A DNA stretch of 64,000 nt from Lingula anatina (lineage: Eukaryota > Brachiopoda > Lingulata > Lingulida > Lingulidae): assembly GCF_001039355.2 (NCBI RefSeq), contig NW_019773648.1, positions 1-64,000 of the forward strand. Direction: 5' to 3'. Under the pieces are notes generated by a model. That model was not told where the DNA came from. It searched no databases and was given only the letters and a program-made list of their open reading frames with translations. A program made the translations under genes and the position numbers. Shown here one piece after another: positions 1 through 14,000 of this stretch (position 1 is the stretch's first letter; every line of letters starts with the position of its first letter).

Positions 1-618
1 TGCAGAAAATTTTGTTCCTGAACTCAGATGTGCTAAATCTGCAAAGACCTGTCTCGTGGGCACAGACAAATTTTAAAATAAACTTTGTTGCCTTGAACTA
101 TATTAAAGATGTTGTGTTTGATATGGTAACCACTCAATTCTTGTTTCATGTACAATTTCCTAAATGCGTTTTAGTTACTTTGAATTATCACTCTCCCTTG
201 TCCAATCAAAATTAAAGTTGCAAAAATAAAAGTATTATTATTATTTTTATTATTATTGACATTTCTAGCAAATAATTTTTTATTGGCCAGAGACGCATCA
301 ATCACAAAGGCTGCTTGAATAGAGGTAGGGTGGAGAATGAACATACGTACAGTAGAGACAGCAGTGAACCTTAATATATAGGGTGGCAATTTCATCCAAC
401 AGTACAAAATTCTTTTCATATCATGATTTATTAAAATGTCAGTCCCAATTAAATTTTACCAAGCAAAGTCAAGTTTTATAGTGATTTTTGTGAGTCCAAA
501 TTAACAAGTGGATGTTCAACTTATTGACAATACTTTGTGTGAAAACTAACTTTGCAGTTATTCAGTTTGTATTGCATACTCCTGGCACTGAAACATATTG
601 TTCATTATTTGACTGCCT

Positions 619-3042
619 CTAAGGATTGACTGTGCTGTCTGCTCCAGCAAAATATGCATCTGTGTGTTTGTTATGGTGAACAATTTCCCATTTTTTCATC
701 CATGGTCCGGAAAGTGTTGAATCAAACTCATCAACATCCTATGCACAAATATAAATACATCTTTAATAAAGACTATTAAAATGAATATGTGGAACTGGAA
801 AAATATGTTGAAAGAAAAAAATGTGTATATTTAAAAGTGTAAAAAAAAAAAAAAAAAAAGACATGCATCAGTTTTAATCACACTTCTGAAAATGTGTTAT
901 AAGACTATTCCTAGATAATAGTTTCATAATTTTCAATAAAATAATAAAGGAAACTTTAAACAATAAGTTCCTTCGGAAGGAGCTGTCATAAAATAATAAA
1001 ATTTGGCAGTGGGTATACCTTTCCAAGTATTTTCTCCTGTGATGCAGTCCTGTCTACCTTGGTAAAAGCGTCCCAGTCAACTTTTAGGTTTGGGTCTTTA
1101 GAAGAACGTAAAAGAACCCCTTCTTTGAGTCCCCACAATCCAACTGGGTCTGTCGGTTTAGACCATCGCAAGTCCAGGCTCCATCGAATGACATTTGAGT
1201 AGTTGCTCAAGCTGAAAAACAGCATAACATACATAAAACATCCTGGAAGTTAAAACATAATGAAGGTTATCAATACTGAAAACCAAATTAATTAAGCTAT
1301 ACCTTATTTAAATATAGACAGGTATATTTAGAAACAACATATTAATTCAATCACATCATCTAATGTTTGACAGACACAAAATGAATAATGATACAAAAAG
1401 GTGCACTATTTTTGTGTGTCACCTAAAGCTATTTTTTGTAAACTGAAACATGGAAAATATGGAACTTTTAAATCAAGATATGTTTCTCAAAATGTTTGGG
1501 CGTTTCCAAAATTTCTTCTCTGGTTGCATTTGGCATTTTCAGAATTTTTGGTTGGAACTAACCACTTTTATTATTGGGAAATGGTTCACTGTAGAAAAAT
1601 TATTCCTTGGAAATGTTTGGGTCAACCATCCTAACAATACACAGCCTGTATATGACTCCGTTTACATGAAAAATCTATTTTCTAAAAATCTATTTTCTAT
1701 TCGCGGTATCTTGTGATCACTCCGAGCGCAGCCGAGAATCAATTACAGCTTTGGAAGTAACTGGCTCACGCTGCCAGTAATTACGCCGCAGGGTAGTCAG
1801 GGCACAGACCATGATCACAAGATACTGCGAATAGAAAATAGATTTTTCATGTGAACGAAGCCTTTGTTTAAACCAACCTTCTGTGAGGTAAAAGATTATT
1901 AAAGAAGAGGAAGCCTCCATAAGGAATAGGACAGGTCATGATGTCTTCTTCCATATTGGCTCCTGGGAATAAAAGAGACCCTTTTAGTCATTTCCTGTTA
2001 CATTAAGTTTTTCTCTATCACTCTGTAACTGATGAGGGCAATTCTACTCTCATATTTTAGTACATGTTAATAGATATGCTTACACACAACATATTTAATC
2101 TACACAGCCTTCCTTACATATGAATTATAAAAACAAATCTTGCACTTGCTTTTTTATCCACAATATACTTACCAAGGGTTTTTACCATCTCTTCTTCTTC
2201 CAGCATCACATACCAGGTTGGTCCAGCACAGCAGGTGTGGGTGGCTAAACGACCAGACCTGTGGGCTTTCTTAACCAACTGAATTCAAGGGGATACAAGT
2301 TATAAAACTAAGGCATACATTTTAAAAACAGTGGTGTATCTCTCAAACACCCCTTTTGTGAGGTAAAATCATGTAGGTGTAAAAACAAAGGTGAAAGGGT
2401 CAAAATGAAAAAAAAAAGTCCACAGTAAAATTAACACATTGTCTCTCTACATTTCTAGCTTTAATTTCTTAGCTGGAAGTGTCTTTGGTCACGTAAACCG
2501 CATAATAAGCCCCATCACTGTAGAAAATATTTTGCAATGTACAATACTTCCAAGATAACCAAAAGACTTGCCAATAAGGTAATATCAAGCAACATTTCAT
2601 GAGATTTGGGGGACAGTGGGTTCTTTAAATAGTGAAGATATATGCACCTGTAGACATCCATTGTTTTCATTGGCATCCAGCAGTGGTATCCAGGCTGTTG
2701 GAATCATAATCTTATGGGCATCATTGTCCATATATGCTGCATCTAGAAAATAGCAAAACTATAAATAAAAAACATTTACCCACAATATTTATTGGACAGT
2801 ATTAAAAACTTAATATCGGGAGCTATGCAAACATGGAAAATCTGTCCACTTTATCGTCAAGATATCAGGATAATTTGAGAGGTTCATGTGATTTTGCGAT
2901 AATATTTTATGATCGTAATAAAATCAATCCTAATACTACTCCTCTATTTAAAATAAAAAATATAGACATTTGCCAAGCCAAAAGATTATTTCCATGTAAA
3001 AATGATACCTTGGTGCCAGGGAACCACAGTCTGTTCATTTTT
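619..3042 (-). CDS. Partial allelic copy of PhyH gene A (exons 5-9 plus a fragment of exon 4)
   Basis: Minus-strand exons at 3007-3042 (3' part of exon 4, cut by the n), 2648-2742, 2173-2278, 1878-1962, 1019-1211 and 619-738 (TAG stop). They match exons 4-9 of the complete gene at 3662-7911 in length, phase and nearly every base; for example exon 7 here reads Asn-Met where the other copy reads Asn-Leu. The first bases of the window equal those right after the n at 3043, so this looks like one contig followed by its haplotype partner. It has no exons 1-3 and cannot encode a whole protein. I read it as the second allele of gene A, not a separate paralogue. Confidence 0.85.
1654..1862. mobile_element. 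MITE with ~50-bp terminal inverted repeats, present in only one haplotype
   Basis: The left arm begins GACTCCGTTTACATG and the right arm, reverse-complemented, begins GGCTTCGTTCACATG. Both run into a shared stretch ending TATCTTGTGATCA. The left arm has an extra 15-bp tandem copy of TAAAAATCTATTTTC. The internal part is about 80 bp and noncoding. The other copy of this intron (around 4610) lacks the element, giving an empty site. Ends are good to about 10 bp; I could not define a clean target-site duplication. Confidence 0.8.
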
Positions 3043-3043
3043 N
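3043..3043. other. Assembly junction (single n) between two haplotype copies
   Basis: The sequence before the n breaks off in PhyH exon 4. The sequence after it restarts with the same bases as position 1 of the window. A one-base gap joining repeated sequence points to haplotigs abutted by an assembler. Confidence 0.85.
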
Positions 3044-3661
3044 TGCAGAAAATTTTGTTCCTGAACTCAGATGTGCTAAATCTGCAAAGACCTGTCTCGT
3101 GGGCACAGACAAATTTTAAAATAAACTTTTTTGCCTTGAACTATATTAAAGATGTTGTGTTTGATATGGTAACCACGCAATTCTTGTTTCATGTACAATT
3201 TCCTAAATGCGTTTTACTTACTTTGAATTATCACTCTCCCTTGTCCAATCAAAATTAAAGTTGCAAAAATAAAAGTATTATTATTATTTTTATTATTATT
3301 GACATTTCTAGCAAATAATTTTTTATTGGCCAGAGACGCATCAATCACAAAGGCTGCTTGAATAGAGGTAGGGTGGAGAATGAACATACGTACAGTAGAG
3401 ACAGCAGTGAACCTTAATATATAGGGTGGCAATTTCATCCAACAGTACAAAATTCTTTTCATATCATGATTTATTAAAACGTCAGTCCCAATTAAATTTT
3501 ACCAAGCAAAGTCAAGTTTTATAGTGATTTTTGTTTGTCCAAATTAACAAGTGGATGTTCAACTTATTGACAATACTTTGTGTGAAAACTAACTTTGCAG
3601 TTATTCAGTTTGTATTGCATACTCCTGGCACTGAAACATATTGTTCATTATTTGACTGCCT

Positions 3662-6600
3662 CTAAGGATTGACTGTGCTGTCTGCTCCAGCAAAATATGC
3701 ATCTGTGTGTTTGTTATGGTGAACAATTTCCCATTTTTTCATCCATGGTCCGGAAAGTGTTGAATCAAACTCATCAACATCCTATGTACAAATATAAATA
3801 CATCTTTAAAGACTATTAAAAGTGTATGCATGCATCAGTTTTAATCACACTTCTGAAAATATGTTATAACTATTCCTAGATAATAGTTTCATAATTTTTC
3901 AATAAAATAATTAAAGAAACTTTTAACAATAAGTTCCTTCGGAAGGAGCTGTCATAAAATAATAAAATTTGGCAGTGGGTATACCTTTCCAAGAATTTTC
4001 TCCTGTGATGCAGTCCTGTCTACCTTGGTAAAAGCGTCCCAGTCAACTTTTAGGTTTGGGTCTTTAGAAGAACGTAAAAGGACCCCTTCTTTGAGTCCCC
4101 ACAATCCAACTGGGTCTGTCGGTTTAGACCATCGCAAGTCCAGGCTCCATCGAATGACATTTGAGTAGTTGCTCAAGCTGAAAAACAGCATAACATGCAT
4201 AAAACATCTGGAAGTTAAAACATAATGAAGGTTGTCAATACTGAAAACCAAATTTATTAAGCTATACCTTATTTAAATATAGACAGGTATATTTAGAAAC
4301 AACATAATTCAATCACATCATCTAATGTTTGACAGACGCAAAATGAATAATGATACAAAAAGGTGCACTATTTTTGTGTGTCACCTAAAGCTATTTTTGT
4401 AAACTGAAACATGGAAAATATGAAACTTTTAAATCAAGATATGTTTCTCAAAATGTTTGGGCACTTCCAAAATTTTTTCCCTGGTTGCATTTGGCATTTT
4501 CAGAATTTTGGTTGGAACTAACCACTGTTATTATTGGGAAATGGTTCACTGTAGGAAAATTATTCCTTGGAAATGTTTGGGTCAATCATCCTAACAATAC
4601 ACAGCCTGTATTATGTTTAAACCAACCTTCTGTGAGGTAAAAGATTATTAAAGAAGAGGAAGCCTCCATAAGGAATAGGACAGGTCATGATGTCTTCTTC
4701 CAGATTGGCTCCTGGGAATAAAAGAGACCCTTTTAGTCATTTCTTTTTACAGTTACAGGTGTTACATAAAGTTTTTCCCTATCACTCTGTGTAACTGATG
4801 AGGGCAATTCTACTCTCATATTTTAGAACTATTATTATATGTTACTAGATATGCTTACACACAATATATTTAATCTACACAGCCTTCCTTACATATAAAT
4901 AATAAAAACAAATCTTCCACTTGCTTTTTTATACACAATATACTTACCAAGGGTTTTTACCATCTCTTCTTCTTCCAGCATCACATACCAGGTTGGTCCA
5001 GCACAGCAGGTGTGGGTGGCTAAACGACCAGACCTGTGGGCTTTCTTAACCAACTGAATTCAAGGGGATACAAGTTAACTAAGGCATACATTTTAAAAAC
5101 AGTGGTGTATCTCTCAAACACCCCTTTTGTGAGGTAAAATCATGTAGGTCCATGGTAAATTTAACACACTGTCTCTCTACATTTCTAGCTTTAATGTTTT
5201 AGCTGGAAGTGACTTTGGTCACGTAAATCCCATAATAGGCCTCCTCACTGTAGAAAATATCTTGCAATGTACAATACTTCCAAGATAACCAAAAGACTTG
5301 CCAATAAGGTAATATCAAGCAACATTTCATGAGATTTGGGGGACAGTGGGTTCTTTAAATAGTGAAGATATATGTACCTGTAGACATCCATTGTTTTCAT
5401 TGGCATCCAGCAGTGGTATCCAGGCTGTTGGAATCATAATCTTATGGGCATCATTGTCCATATATGCTGCATCTAGAAAATAGCAAAACTATAAATAAAA
5501 AACATTTACCCACAATATTTATTGGACAGTATTAAAAACTTAATATCGGGAGCTATGCAAACATGGAAAATCTGTCCACTTTATCGTCAAGATACCAGGA
5601 TAATTTGAGAGGTTCATGTGATTTTGCAATAATATTTTATGATCGTAATAAAATCAATCCTAATACTACTCCTCTATTTAAAATAAAAAATATAGACATT
5701 TGCCAAGCCAAAAGATTATTTCCATGTAAAAATGATACCTTGGTGCCAGGGAACCACAGTCTGTTCATTCTTGGGTGTTTTGGTGCGCAGATTCCATACA
5801 GGGTGCCCCATGATGTCAGGTCCAATAATTTGTTCCACAACATTCAACAGTCTCTCATTAGACAGCAAGTTCTTGAAAGCCTTGAGAAACAAGGGAGAAT
5901 TATTATTTTGGATATTAAGTAAATGCTCACCTTCTATTTTCAGAGGTGTAAGTTTGGAAAACTTTAGTTCTTTAATTGAAGGGATAATAACTCTTCGTAT
6001 GAGATCTATATTTCACAATAAAAACATTGTGAATAACTCATAGAAATATAATATATTCTGTTTTACCACAAAAACGGCAGTTATAGCTATTTTTTCTGAT
6101 ATCTGAGCTTGTCTTTAGACCACGTGACCTCCATTGATGGCTATACTCTGTTAATATCTCTTAAGAGATTTTAACAAAAAACCAACCTTTTTAGAAAAAA
6201 AAACAGGGACTAACTTTGAATGTAAAAATGGATTCATTAACCATTGGTAATTATGGGAAAATTGTTGTTTACTCCAGGAAAATTCATTTTTTGGCCAAAA
6301 CGAAAAGATATTATCCCTTTAACTTTCAATGAATAAGAAAATTGAATTCCCTGCTCTTCAATATATATGTATGGGATTGTACATATAATGAGATTGAAAA
6401 ACTCCTGTCATATTCATAAAGATGTACATTTAAAAAATATATAGCCCAATCATAAGATAATATTAATGATCCATTAGAATAAATGTCAAAATTACCATTG
6501 GCATTTTCCCAGATTTATGTAGCACTACACTGGCCCCAGGAAAGTCTTTTTCTATCTTTGTTAATCTTTCAAAGAAACCACTGTCTTTGTATAACTCTGA

Positions 6601-7911
6601 AATAAACCCCTAGTGTTGGTGTCATATGCCATGGCCAGTCCAGGTTCGTATACCATGTTGCTGTCATGTGGAAAATTATTCAAGCAACTGTTTAATTAGT
6701 GTATTAATTGAATTAATAGTGTGAATAAATAGACTATGTTTTGATATTAAGTTTTTTAGAAAGCAAGACAATTTTCTTTAAAAATGCCAGAACACTTTAT
6801 TCATCAAATAATTCACTTGTGGAACTATTCCCTCACTTCTTATTTTCCCAGCATCATACAGTCTCTGGGCAAATTCATCTACCAGACTGTTTACACCCTC
6901 TCTCACAGGGTCTAGTTCCTCTGGGCTGAAGAAGTCTTCCACTATTACATAACCCTGGAACATATGCAGATGTTATATCATAAATCAATGTACAGACTGA
7001 GTATATAAAAAGTTTATAAAACTCTGTATGGGTAAGTAGATCTTAAAATACAAATTACAATGGATACACTTGCATTATACATGAAACAGTAAGTCTACTA
7101 AATATATACTCAGTAACCAACATCAGACAGGTGCAGTAAAAAAAAAAAAAGCACTCAGAGAGCGCAGACCTCTGCCAAGACAGCAAAGTCTCCACCCAAT
7201 GCCGTTTCACCCCTAAGTTTTCATTCTATAATGATTTAGTTTTTTTATTTTCGATTATTGATTGATAATGATCCTGATGACCACCAAAAACTAATCATCT
7301 GTTCCTTGGCCCACTTCTGACAGTTCCTGAAAATTTCATCAAAATCAGTCCATAACTTTTTCTGAAATGTTGCTAACAGACAGACAGAGAGACAGACAGA
7401 CAAACTAACGGAACCAAAAACATAACCTCCTTGGCGGAGGTAATAAAAAAAAGTAATAATAACTTGGAGATTTCCATCACCTCAGCCATAATAAATTTTA
7501 ATGAACTGTAGGGCACATTGGATATGATATTTTCAAATGTGTATCCACATGTGCATTACATTTACTCTAAAAAATCATGGAAAATTTACTAAGGACTACA
7601 ATACTTAAATATGGAAAATAAACATCTTTATCTTAAATAAATGTGCTAAATACACGTAATTAGTTGATATATATTGTTTAAACTAGAGCAAAGATTTTAC
7701 TTAAAAAAGTTATAACAATATGATGACATACAATAGAAGAGTAGTGAAGCTTTATAAAAGCATAAGTGAAGGTTTTATGTACCTCTTCAAAGAACTGCTT
7801 GATTTGCTTGTCACTCAGTTGTCCAGGTTTCTTCTCCTTGACTGGGGGTGGTATGGTGCAAAACAGTTCTGGATAAGCCTCTGAGATGTTTGCTGGTGCA
7901 ATGTTGGACAT
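3662..7911 (-). CDS. Phytanoyl-CoA dioxygenase (PhyH) family protein, paralogue A, 362 aa
   Basis: Nine coding exons: 7783-7911 (ATG), 6837-6954, 6496-6596, 5739-5880, 5378-5472, 4948-5053, 4627-4711, 3985-4177 and 3662-3781 (TAG). They sum to 1089 nt in frame with GT-AG introns. The PhyH superfamily are Fe(II)/2-oxoglutarate oxygenases. The metal-binding triad is visible as H162-Q-D164 (in WHQD) and H257 (in LPHRS), and R268 (IRW) is placed to bind 2-oxoglutarate. Around H162 the protein reads NLRTKTPKN then VVPWHQD. No signal peptide or transmembrane segment is seen. There is a splice-acceptor-like site near 7951, so a 5' UTR exon probably lies further upstream. Its tandem neighbour at 11074-15600 has the same intron phases. 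The substrate is unknown; the protein is longer than human PHYHD1 and is not an obvious PHYH orthologue. Confidence 0.9.
7151..7446. mobile_element. Nonautonomous repeat with ACCTCYGCCAAG ends and a (CAGA)n tract
   Basis: The left end holds ACCTCTGCCAAG and the right end, reverse-complemented, ACCTCCGCCAAG. A CAGACAGA tract lies at 7377-7402, followed by the sequence ending CCTTGGCGGAGGTAATAA, a repeat end I recall from several marine-animal genomes. It sits in intron 1 of PhyH gene A and has no coding capacity. I cannot assign a superfamily. Confidence 0.6.
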
Positions 7912-8205
7912 ATTGGCTGCGGTCTGTATATTATAACCAGCTGTTACTGCTGGATAAAAAAAAAGGAGATCAAACTCAGAACATCAGTACTTTACCAACT
8001 AATTAATTGTAACATCTTTCCTCCCAAAACACTCAAATACACAATGCATACACAATTAAGTGATTGCACGTACTATTAGGACCAATGCTAAACCTCTTAG
8101 TTGTTCAATGTAAATGACTTTCATTTCCATTTTTGTCCTTCAAAGACTTGAATTTACATGTATAAGCTTCCTCACCTCAAACCATCTCTAAAAGCCTCCT
8201 ACACT

Positions 8206-8310
8206 GTAGGGAATATTTTGCAATGTACAATACTTCCAAGATAGCCAAAACTCTTGCCAATAGGCTTAATTTCAAACATCATTCAAGCTATATTTCATGG
8301 GATTTGGAGG
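8206..8310. repeat. Dispersed ~100-bp repeat shared with PhyH introns
   Basis: The stretch beginning near 8206 (TTTTGCAATGTACAATACTTCC core) also occurs inside PhyH gene A introns near 2519-2612 and 5248-5342. A weaker tail match lies near 9718-9760. The two intron copies are alleles of each other, so there are at least two independent genomic sites. It is noncoding and of unknown class. Confidence 0.55.
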
Positions 8311-8414
8311 GGGTGGGGTCAGAAATAAATTATGACAAACTAAAGCTAGCGAGTGCAGCATGACAACAAATTAAATACGACAGAAAATATACTTTTACAC
8401 ATATATTTTTCTGG

Positions 8415-8715
8415 GTGTTTTCACTTAATTTTAGCTGAATTACTGTCTTGACAATAGTATGAATTCCTCATGGCTTGTGTATCACTTTTGTATTGCTTTT
8501 CAAGACATCATGTACAAACCAGCACTCTAAAAATACCATGCTTGTGCTATCAAAGCAAGATATTTCCAAGTGTTTTCACTTAATTTTGGCTGAATTACAG
8601 TCTATTGCACAACAGTATGAATTAGTCATGGTTTGTGTATAACTTTTGCATTGCTTTTAAACCCTTTACATACAAACCAGCACTCTAAAAATATCATGCT
8701 CATGTTATCTAAACA
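8415..8715. repeat. Two-unit tandem duplication, ~155-bp period
   Basis: GTGTTTTCACTTAATTTT starts at 8415 and again at 8570. The two units continue in parallel (GCTGAATTAC, CAGTATGAATT, ACAAACCAGCACTCTAAAAAT) with roughly 15-20% differences. It lies in the spacer between the two PhyH genes and has no open frame of note. Confidence 0.75.
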
Positions 8716-9231
8716 AGCAGGTACTTTGAGAGATTCTTAAAAAAAAATAGAATTGTTTTGGTATATTTCTTGTGGTATACCGACGATATCTTGTGGAATT
8801 ACTCACAATAGATTTCTTGCCTATGACCTTGGTTTCTCTCTTCACCTAGTTACCCCAGATAGTTAAAGTGCAAGCTTGCGCTAAAAAGATGACCTACATA
8901 CTACACCAGCTGCAAGAAATATCCAGGCCTCATGAAATCCTGTCAGTGTTACATTCCTTGTATCTTATTTACTCTAGACATTACATTCAATTATCAACTT
9001 CAGCTGAGGTCAAGATGTTTTGCAGACAACAGAGTATGCGACCCCCACTTTCCTTGAGCAAAATATACTGAAACAAAACATAAACCCATGAATCCAAACT
9101 ACTGAATGAAAATATACTAACTTACATGAAGTGTACTCAAATTTATGTATTATTTGTGTATTGATTAGTTTGTTTTGCTCAAATCAACTGGTAAACTTTC
9201 ATTTGGCCTCCCAGTGAGTATACACTCTTCT

Positions 9232-9452
9232 TTAGGGGAAAACGGGGCTTGTTGGACTCCGGGGTAAGTTGCCTCCCCCCCCCCATCAAGTCTCTTTAAT
9301 AAAGTTACTTAAAGATGCTAAATTATTTCATTGGGACTCACTGCAGACGCTTTCTTTGCACTATTGGATACGGTCACGTTATCAATTCTTTTACCCCATA
9401 GTTACTTTGTCATAAATTGATGGGGGCCCAACTTACCCCCGGTCTCCCCTAG
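9232..9452. mobile_element. MITE with TAGGGGA... inverted ends
   Basis: The left end TAGGGGAAAACGGGG (then GGGGTAAGTTG further in) mirrors the right end, whose reverse complement reads TAGGGGAGACCGGGGGTAAGTTG. The element is about 220 bp and noncoding, with a poly-C run inside. It is in the intergenic spacer. Confidence 0.65.
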
Positions 9453-11073
9453 TACATTTCCACCAAGTTGGGTAGTGGACGGACTTGTGACCCCCCCCTC
9501 CCCCCTCTGTGCTCTTGATGAAATTGCTCTGGAATTGATTTAAAATTGACTGTAACACCCATAAACTAATGTTTAATTATAAGGAATATATACTGTTATT
9601 GACATTATACTTTTTTTCCTCTGGCATTTATATTTTAGTTCAGTATAAATGCACTTTGTATAAAGATTCCTTATTTAAATGGGTTTATCCAAGAAAACCT
9701 TAAGTCTTGAGATTGTATAAATCAAAGCAAAATTTCACAGGATTTGGAGAAGCATGCAGTCGGAAACAATATCATATATGTATACAACAACAGAAAAAAC
9801 TTAGAGTACAGGTTTTTAACTAAAAAATGGAATTTTTTTGCACAATAATAGACAAAATATTAAACCATAAAAAAGGGCCCAGTGATATTAGCCTGCAGAA
9901 CATTCAAACAAAATTTGAAAAATCATAGGAGTCCATACTTTGCCAATATATAAATGGGCAAATAAAAACATGCAAATACATCATCAATCTAGTAACCTTG
10001 CTTTTTCTATAGTCCATTTGCTTCATTCATTATAAGAAAGTGACAAAAAGGAGTTTCCTATGTATGAGGAGATATAAAGCGATCATCTTTCCATGCAAAG
10101 CTGTTTGAATATCAACAGATTGTTTAATAAAATGTTCCATTCATTTATTGCAGCATTCTTCTTTGTTCAATTAAATTACAGAATTTTAGAATTTGATATG
10201 ATCACAAAGAAAATGGTTAAAAGATACATATCATAATTATGACAAAATAAAGACTTGCATATCAGAGTACATTATAAAAGTTTTATAAAAGTAATCATGA
10301 ATATATCATAAAAATGTTGAATTTACCCTGATGCATGACACAGAAAAGACTCAAATGTAACTTTGTAAGATAGAGATATTGAATTTTTTAGTTGTGCCTT
10401 CAAACAAGTGAGAAATCAGGCATAAGAAATTAATGTTTTAAAAACTTTTCATGTTTGTGCATATCATATGAGTACTTCCTTGAGTATGATAGAAAATATA
10501 ATTGTAAAAAAAGGGCAGCACGTAAGTTTAAAAATCTAAAGTTCTTGCTTTAAGAAAAATGTAAAATTAAATCTTAAAACATACATATTTAGAACACATT
10601 TTATGAATCAACTTCTTCTGGAATGCAGTATCTGTAGTTATATAATTATAACAGACCAATCAACCCAATACCAACTTGTATATATATATATATATATATG
10701 TTCACTATTCATACTGTAGCAATTTGGTGACACTATTGGTTTGATTTAAATTCAATTCCTTAATTATATCATTTGCAGTGTTCATTAAATTGTACAATCA
10801 TTCATAGGCTTGCTTCTGTTTAATGTTGTGTATATAAAAGTTAAACATTTCAAGAAAGTTCATCTCAAAGTTAAGCCTATTAAAATCAAAAGCAACTGCA
10901 ACAATAAAAACTCATATATCATTTTGAAACAAAGTTGAAATAAAACTTTACAAGTGTCATTCAGTCATTCCTCAAAAATTTCTTAATATCAATTTGGACC
11001 CTGCTTATCACATTCCATCAAGTGGGTTAACTACCATAACAAACACTGTAAGCCATAAGATGTTCGTCATTGT
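9453..11073. other. Intergenic spacer and probable 3' UTR of PhyH gene B
   Basis: AT-rich sequence with no coding-like frame on either strand. It holds a (TA)n run at about 10679-10699. The part nearest 11073 is probably the 3' untranslated region of the minus-strand gene that ends there. I see no RNA gene. Confidence 0.6.
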
Positions 11074-14000
11074 CTACGGGTTTCCTGCCTGTCCTGTTGC
11101 TGCAAAACCTTTTGTGTGCCTGTTGTGATTAACTATGTCCCATTTCTTCATCCATGGACCAGATATAGTTGTGTTAAACTCATCCTCTTCCTATTATAAG
11201 CAAATAAACACAGAACAACTTTTAAAAGTTCTCATATAAAAGTTCTATTTGTAAATTTTACTGAATTAAATAGAAAACATTCCCATACATCTTGGAGAAC
11301 CAAGTGCATACAGCATTCAAACCTATGCTCATTCATGTGTACAGAGAAAAGAATTATTATTGATACTTTTTATTGGGGGGGAGGTCAGTTAATTTAATGT
11401 AAATGCTTCCTGTCATTCAGTGTCCTTTATGTTAAAACATTTCCATGCACATCCGAAATGGCACCTTTAACTGTAACTTTACCTTATTCAGCGCTTTGCT
11501 CTGCACTGTAGTTCTATCCACTGCCAAGAAAGGCTCCCAGTCCACCTTTAAATTTGGATCTTTGGATGATCTTAAAAGAACTCCATCTTTCAAACCCCAG
11601 AATGCAATGGGGTCATGAAGGCTAGACCATCGAAGATCAAAGCTCCATCTAATGACACTGGAGTAGTTGTTCAGACTAAAAAAGAGATCTTCTTTTGCAT
11701 TACGTGGGATATTGCGAGTCCAGACCATGATTTCTTCAGGTCTGACCTTTTGAAGTACAATCACTCATATTCAAAGTCATAATTTAAAGTAAAGAAAATT
11801 GGTATTTAAAATAAAAAAAAATAAAATTATAGAGTGTTTAAAATTATATATAATAATGTTTATAAATACTTACCTTCTGTGAGGGGTTAAATTGTTGAAT
11901 AAAAGAAACCCTCCATAAGGCACAGGCACTGTGACCAGATCTTCATTCAGATCAACATCTGGATGGAGAATAATACATTTTTATTCAGTAATATCTTATT
12001 TACAAGTACTTTGATTACATTTTTCACAACATCAGTATGGGTCATGGAGGAGAACAAATATGGAGAAGTAAAGTAAAAATTACAGCTGATGGAGATGAGC
12101 AAATTATAAGGGTTGGAGAAAACAAAACGATCACACCATTGATGTCAAACCGTGTTAGAGACGCCATGTAAAACATGGGAATGCAGATTAATTTTGAGTT
12201 CAGGATTTTGCAGTTAAATCTGTAAGCAAACAACCCTGGGAAACATTGTCTAGTTTAATTTTATCCATGTGGTAAAATCATCAAATTCAATATTTGAGTA
12301 ACAACTCTATCAATGGAAACCCATTTTCTTTTGCCATCCTTTCTTACCCAGAGATTTTTCCATCACCTCTTCATCCAGCATCACATACCAGGTGGGTCCA
12401 GCACAGCAGGTGTGGGTGGCCACCTTCCCTTTCTTATGGCCATTTTTCACAACCTGCAAACAGAAGTCAAAATGTTATCATGCAAACATAGATGTGAGAT
12501 ATACTGTATGTATTACTTTAAATCACAATCATGCCTTTGATATCCAGAGACAGATTCTTTAATACCATCTGCTAGACTTCTGATCTGCACCAGACCTTAG
12601 TGGTAAAAATGTTTTATTGTATTGGTAATTCTGACGTTGTGCACAACAGATAAGAAATATACTTCAAAGCCTTCATATCAAATTATTTAAGAAAAACAAC
12701 TGGATTGAATGAATGAAAAAAAATGAGCTAACCATGCAAATCATTTTCCAACCTTTAGGAAGGATTATTTTAAATCGTGATCAATCCGTTTTTTTTTACA
12801 GTGTACATTACAAAGAACAAAAGTACAAAGAAAACCGATTTACAAAATGGAATGAAAATGTGTGATTGACCCAAAATATAAACATAAGTAGATAAAACAA
12901 GTGCTAGTTGACAAGATCGTCCATATTGGCCTATTATCAGAGTGCCAGATACAAGAAACTAACAGTATTGTCTTTTGTGACTTAATTTCTTCATTTAGCA
13001 GAACTGATTGACAAAACTGATTTCCTAGCCTAAATTTGCAAGAATTGAAATTACTGTTTTATAATGGTACTTGTTTTGATATTGATGCTTAAAATCACAT
13101 ACCTGCATACATCCATTATTTTCATTGGCATCCAGTAAAGGAATCCAGGCTGTTGGAATCATCATTCTGTAGGACTCATTGTCAAAATATGCAGAGTCTA
13201 ACATTTAAAACAAATATCCATTAAGAAATATATAAAGGTGCCAAACTATGAGTAATATAATAAGCTGTTTATCTTGAAGTTTGTAAATATTACAGATTAT
13301 GATTTAAGCAGATTTTATGTACAATGAACCATAAAATACATAAGAAAGTGCAAAACAGTGAAAGAACTATAATATTTATCTTGCTTCCTCTAATGACAGT
13401 TCATAGAAACTAATCACCATGCACTCTTTCGGCCAATCTTATTCCCAATTATCTGATTTCATTAATTAATCGAGACCCATGTTCAAATACTTTAAAATTA
13501 AAGAGTACAAAAATATTACCTTGGTGCCAAGGAACAACTGTGGCATCATTCTTTGGAGTTTTGGTCCTTAAATTCCACACAGGATGGCCCACAATGTCTG
13601 GACCAATCAGCTGCTCTACCACATTTAATAGCCGTTCATTGGACCACAAGTCTCGAACAGCCTGTAAAACAAGAGCAGAATTCATAATAATCAAGATCTC
13701 AGATCTTTTAAAAGTATGAAATCAAAATCGGTACAATTGGAGCATTGATTATATATATATACAACAGAATTATTTCAGGAATTCAACAAAAACATTTCCT
13801 CAAAATATCCAATATGTATCCTTACTTGTGGCATTTTCCCATTTTTGTGAAGAAGAATGCTTGCCCCTGGAAATTCTTTTTCCAACATTGTGAGTCTTTC
13901 AAACAGACCATAATCACTGTAAAGTTCTGCAATGAAATTGTGTAGAACTTACTACAGTTCCATAGTTAAACACACACAAAAAAAAAAAAAAAAACTCAAA

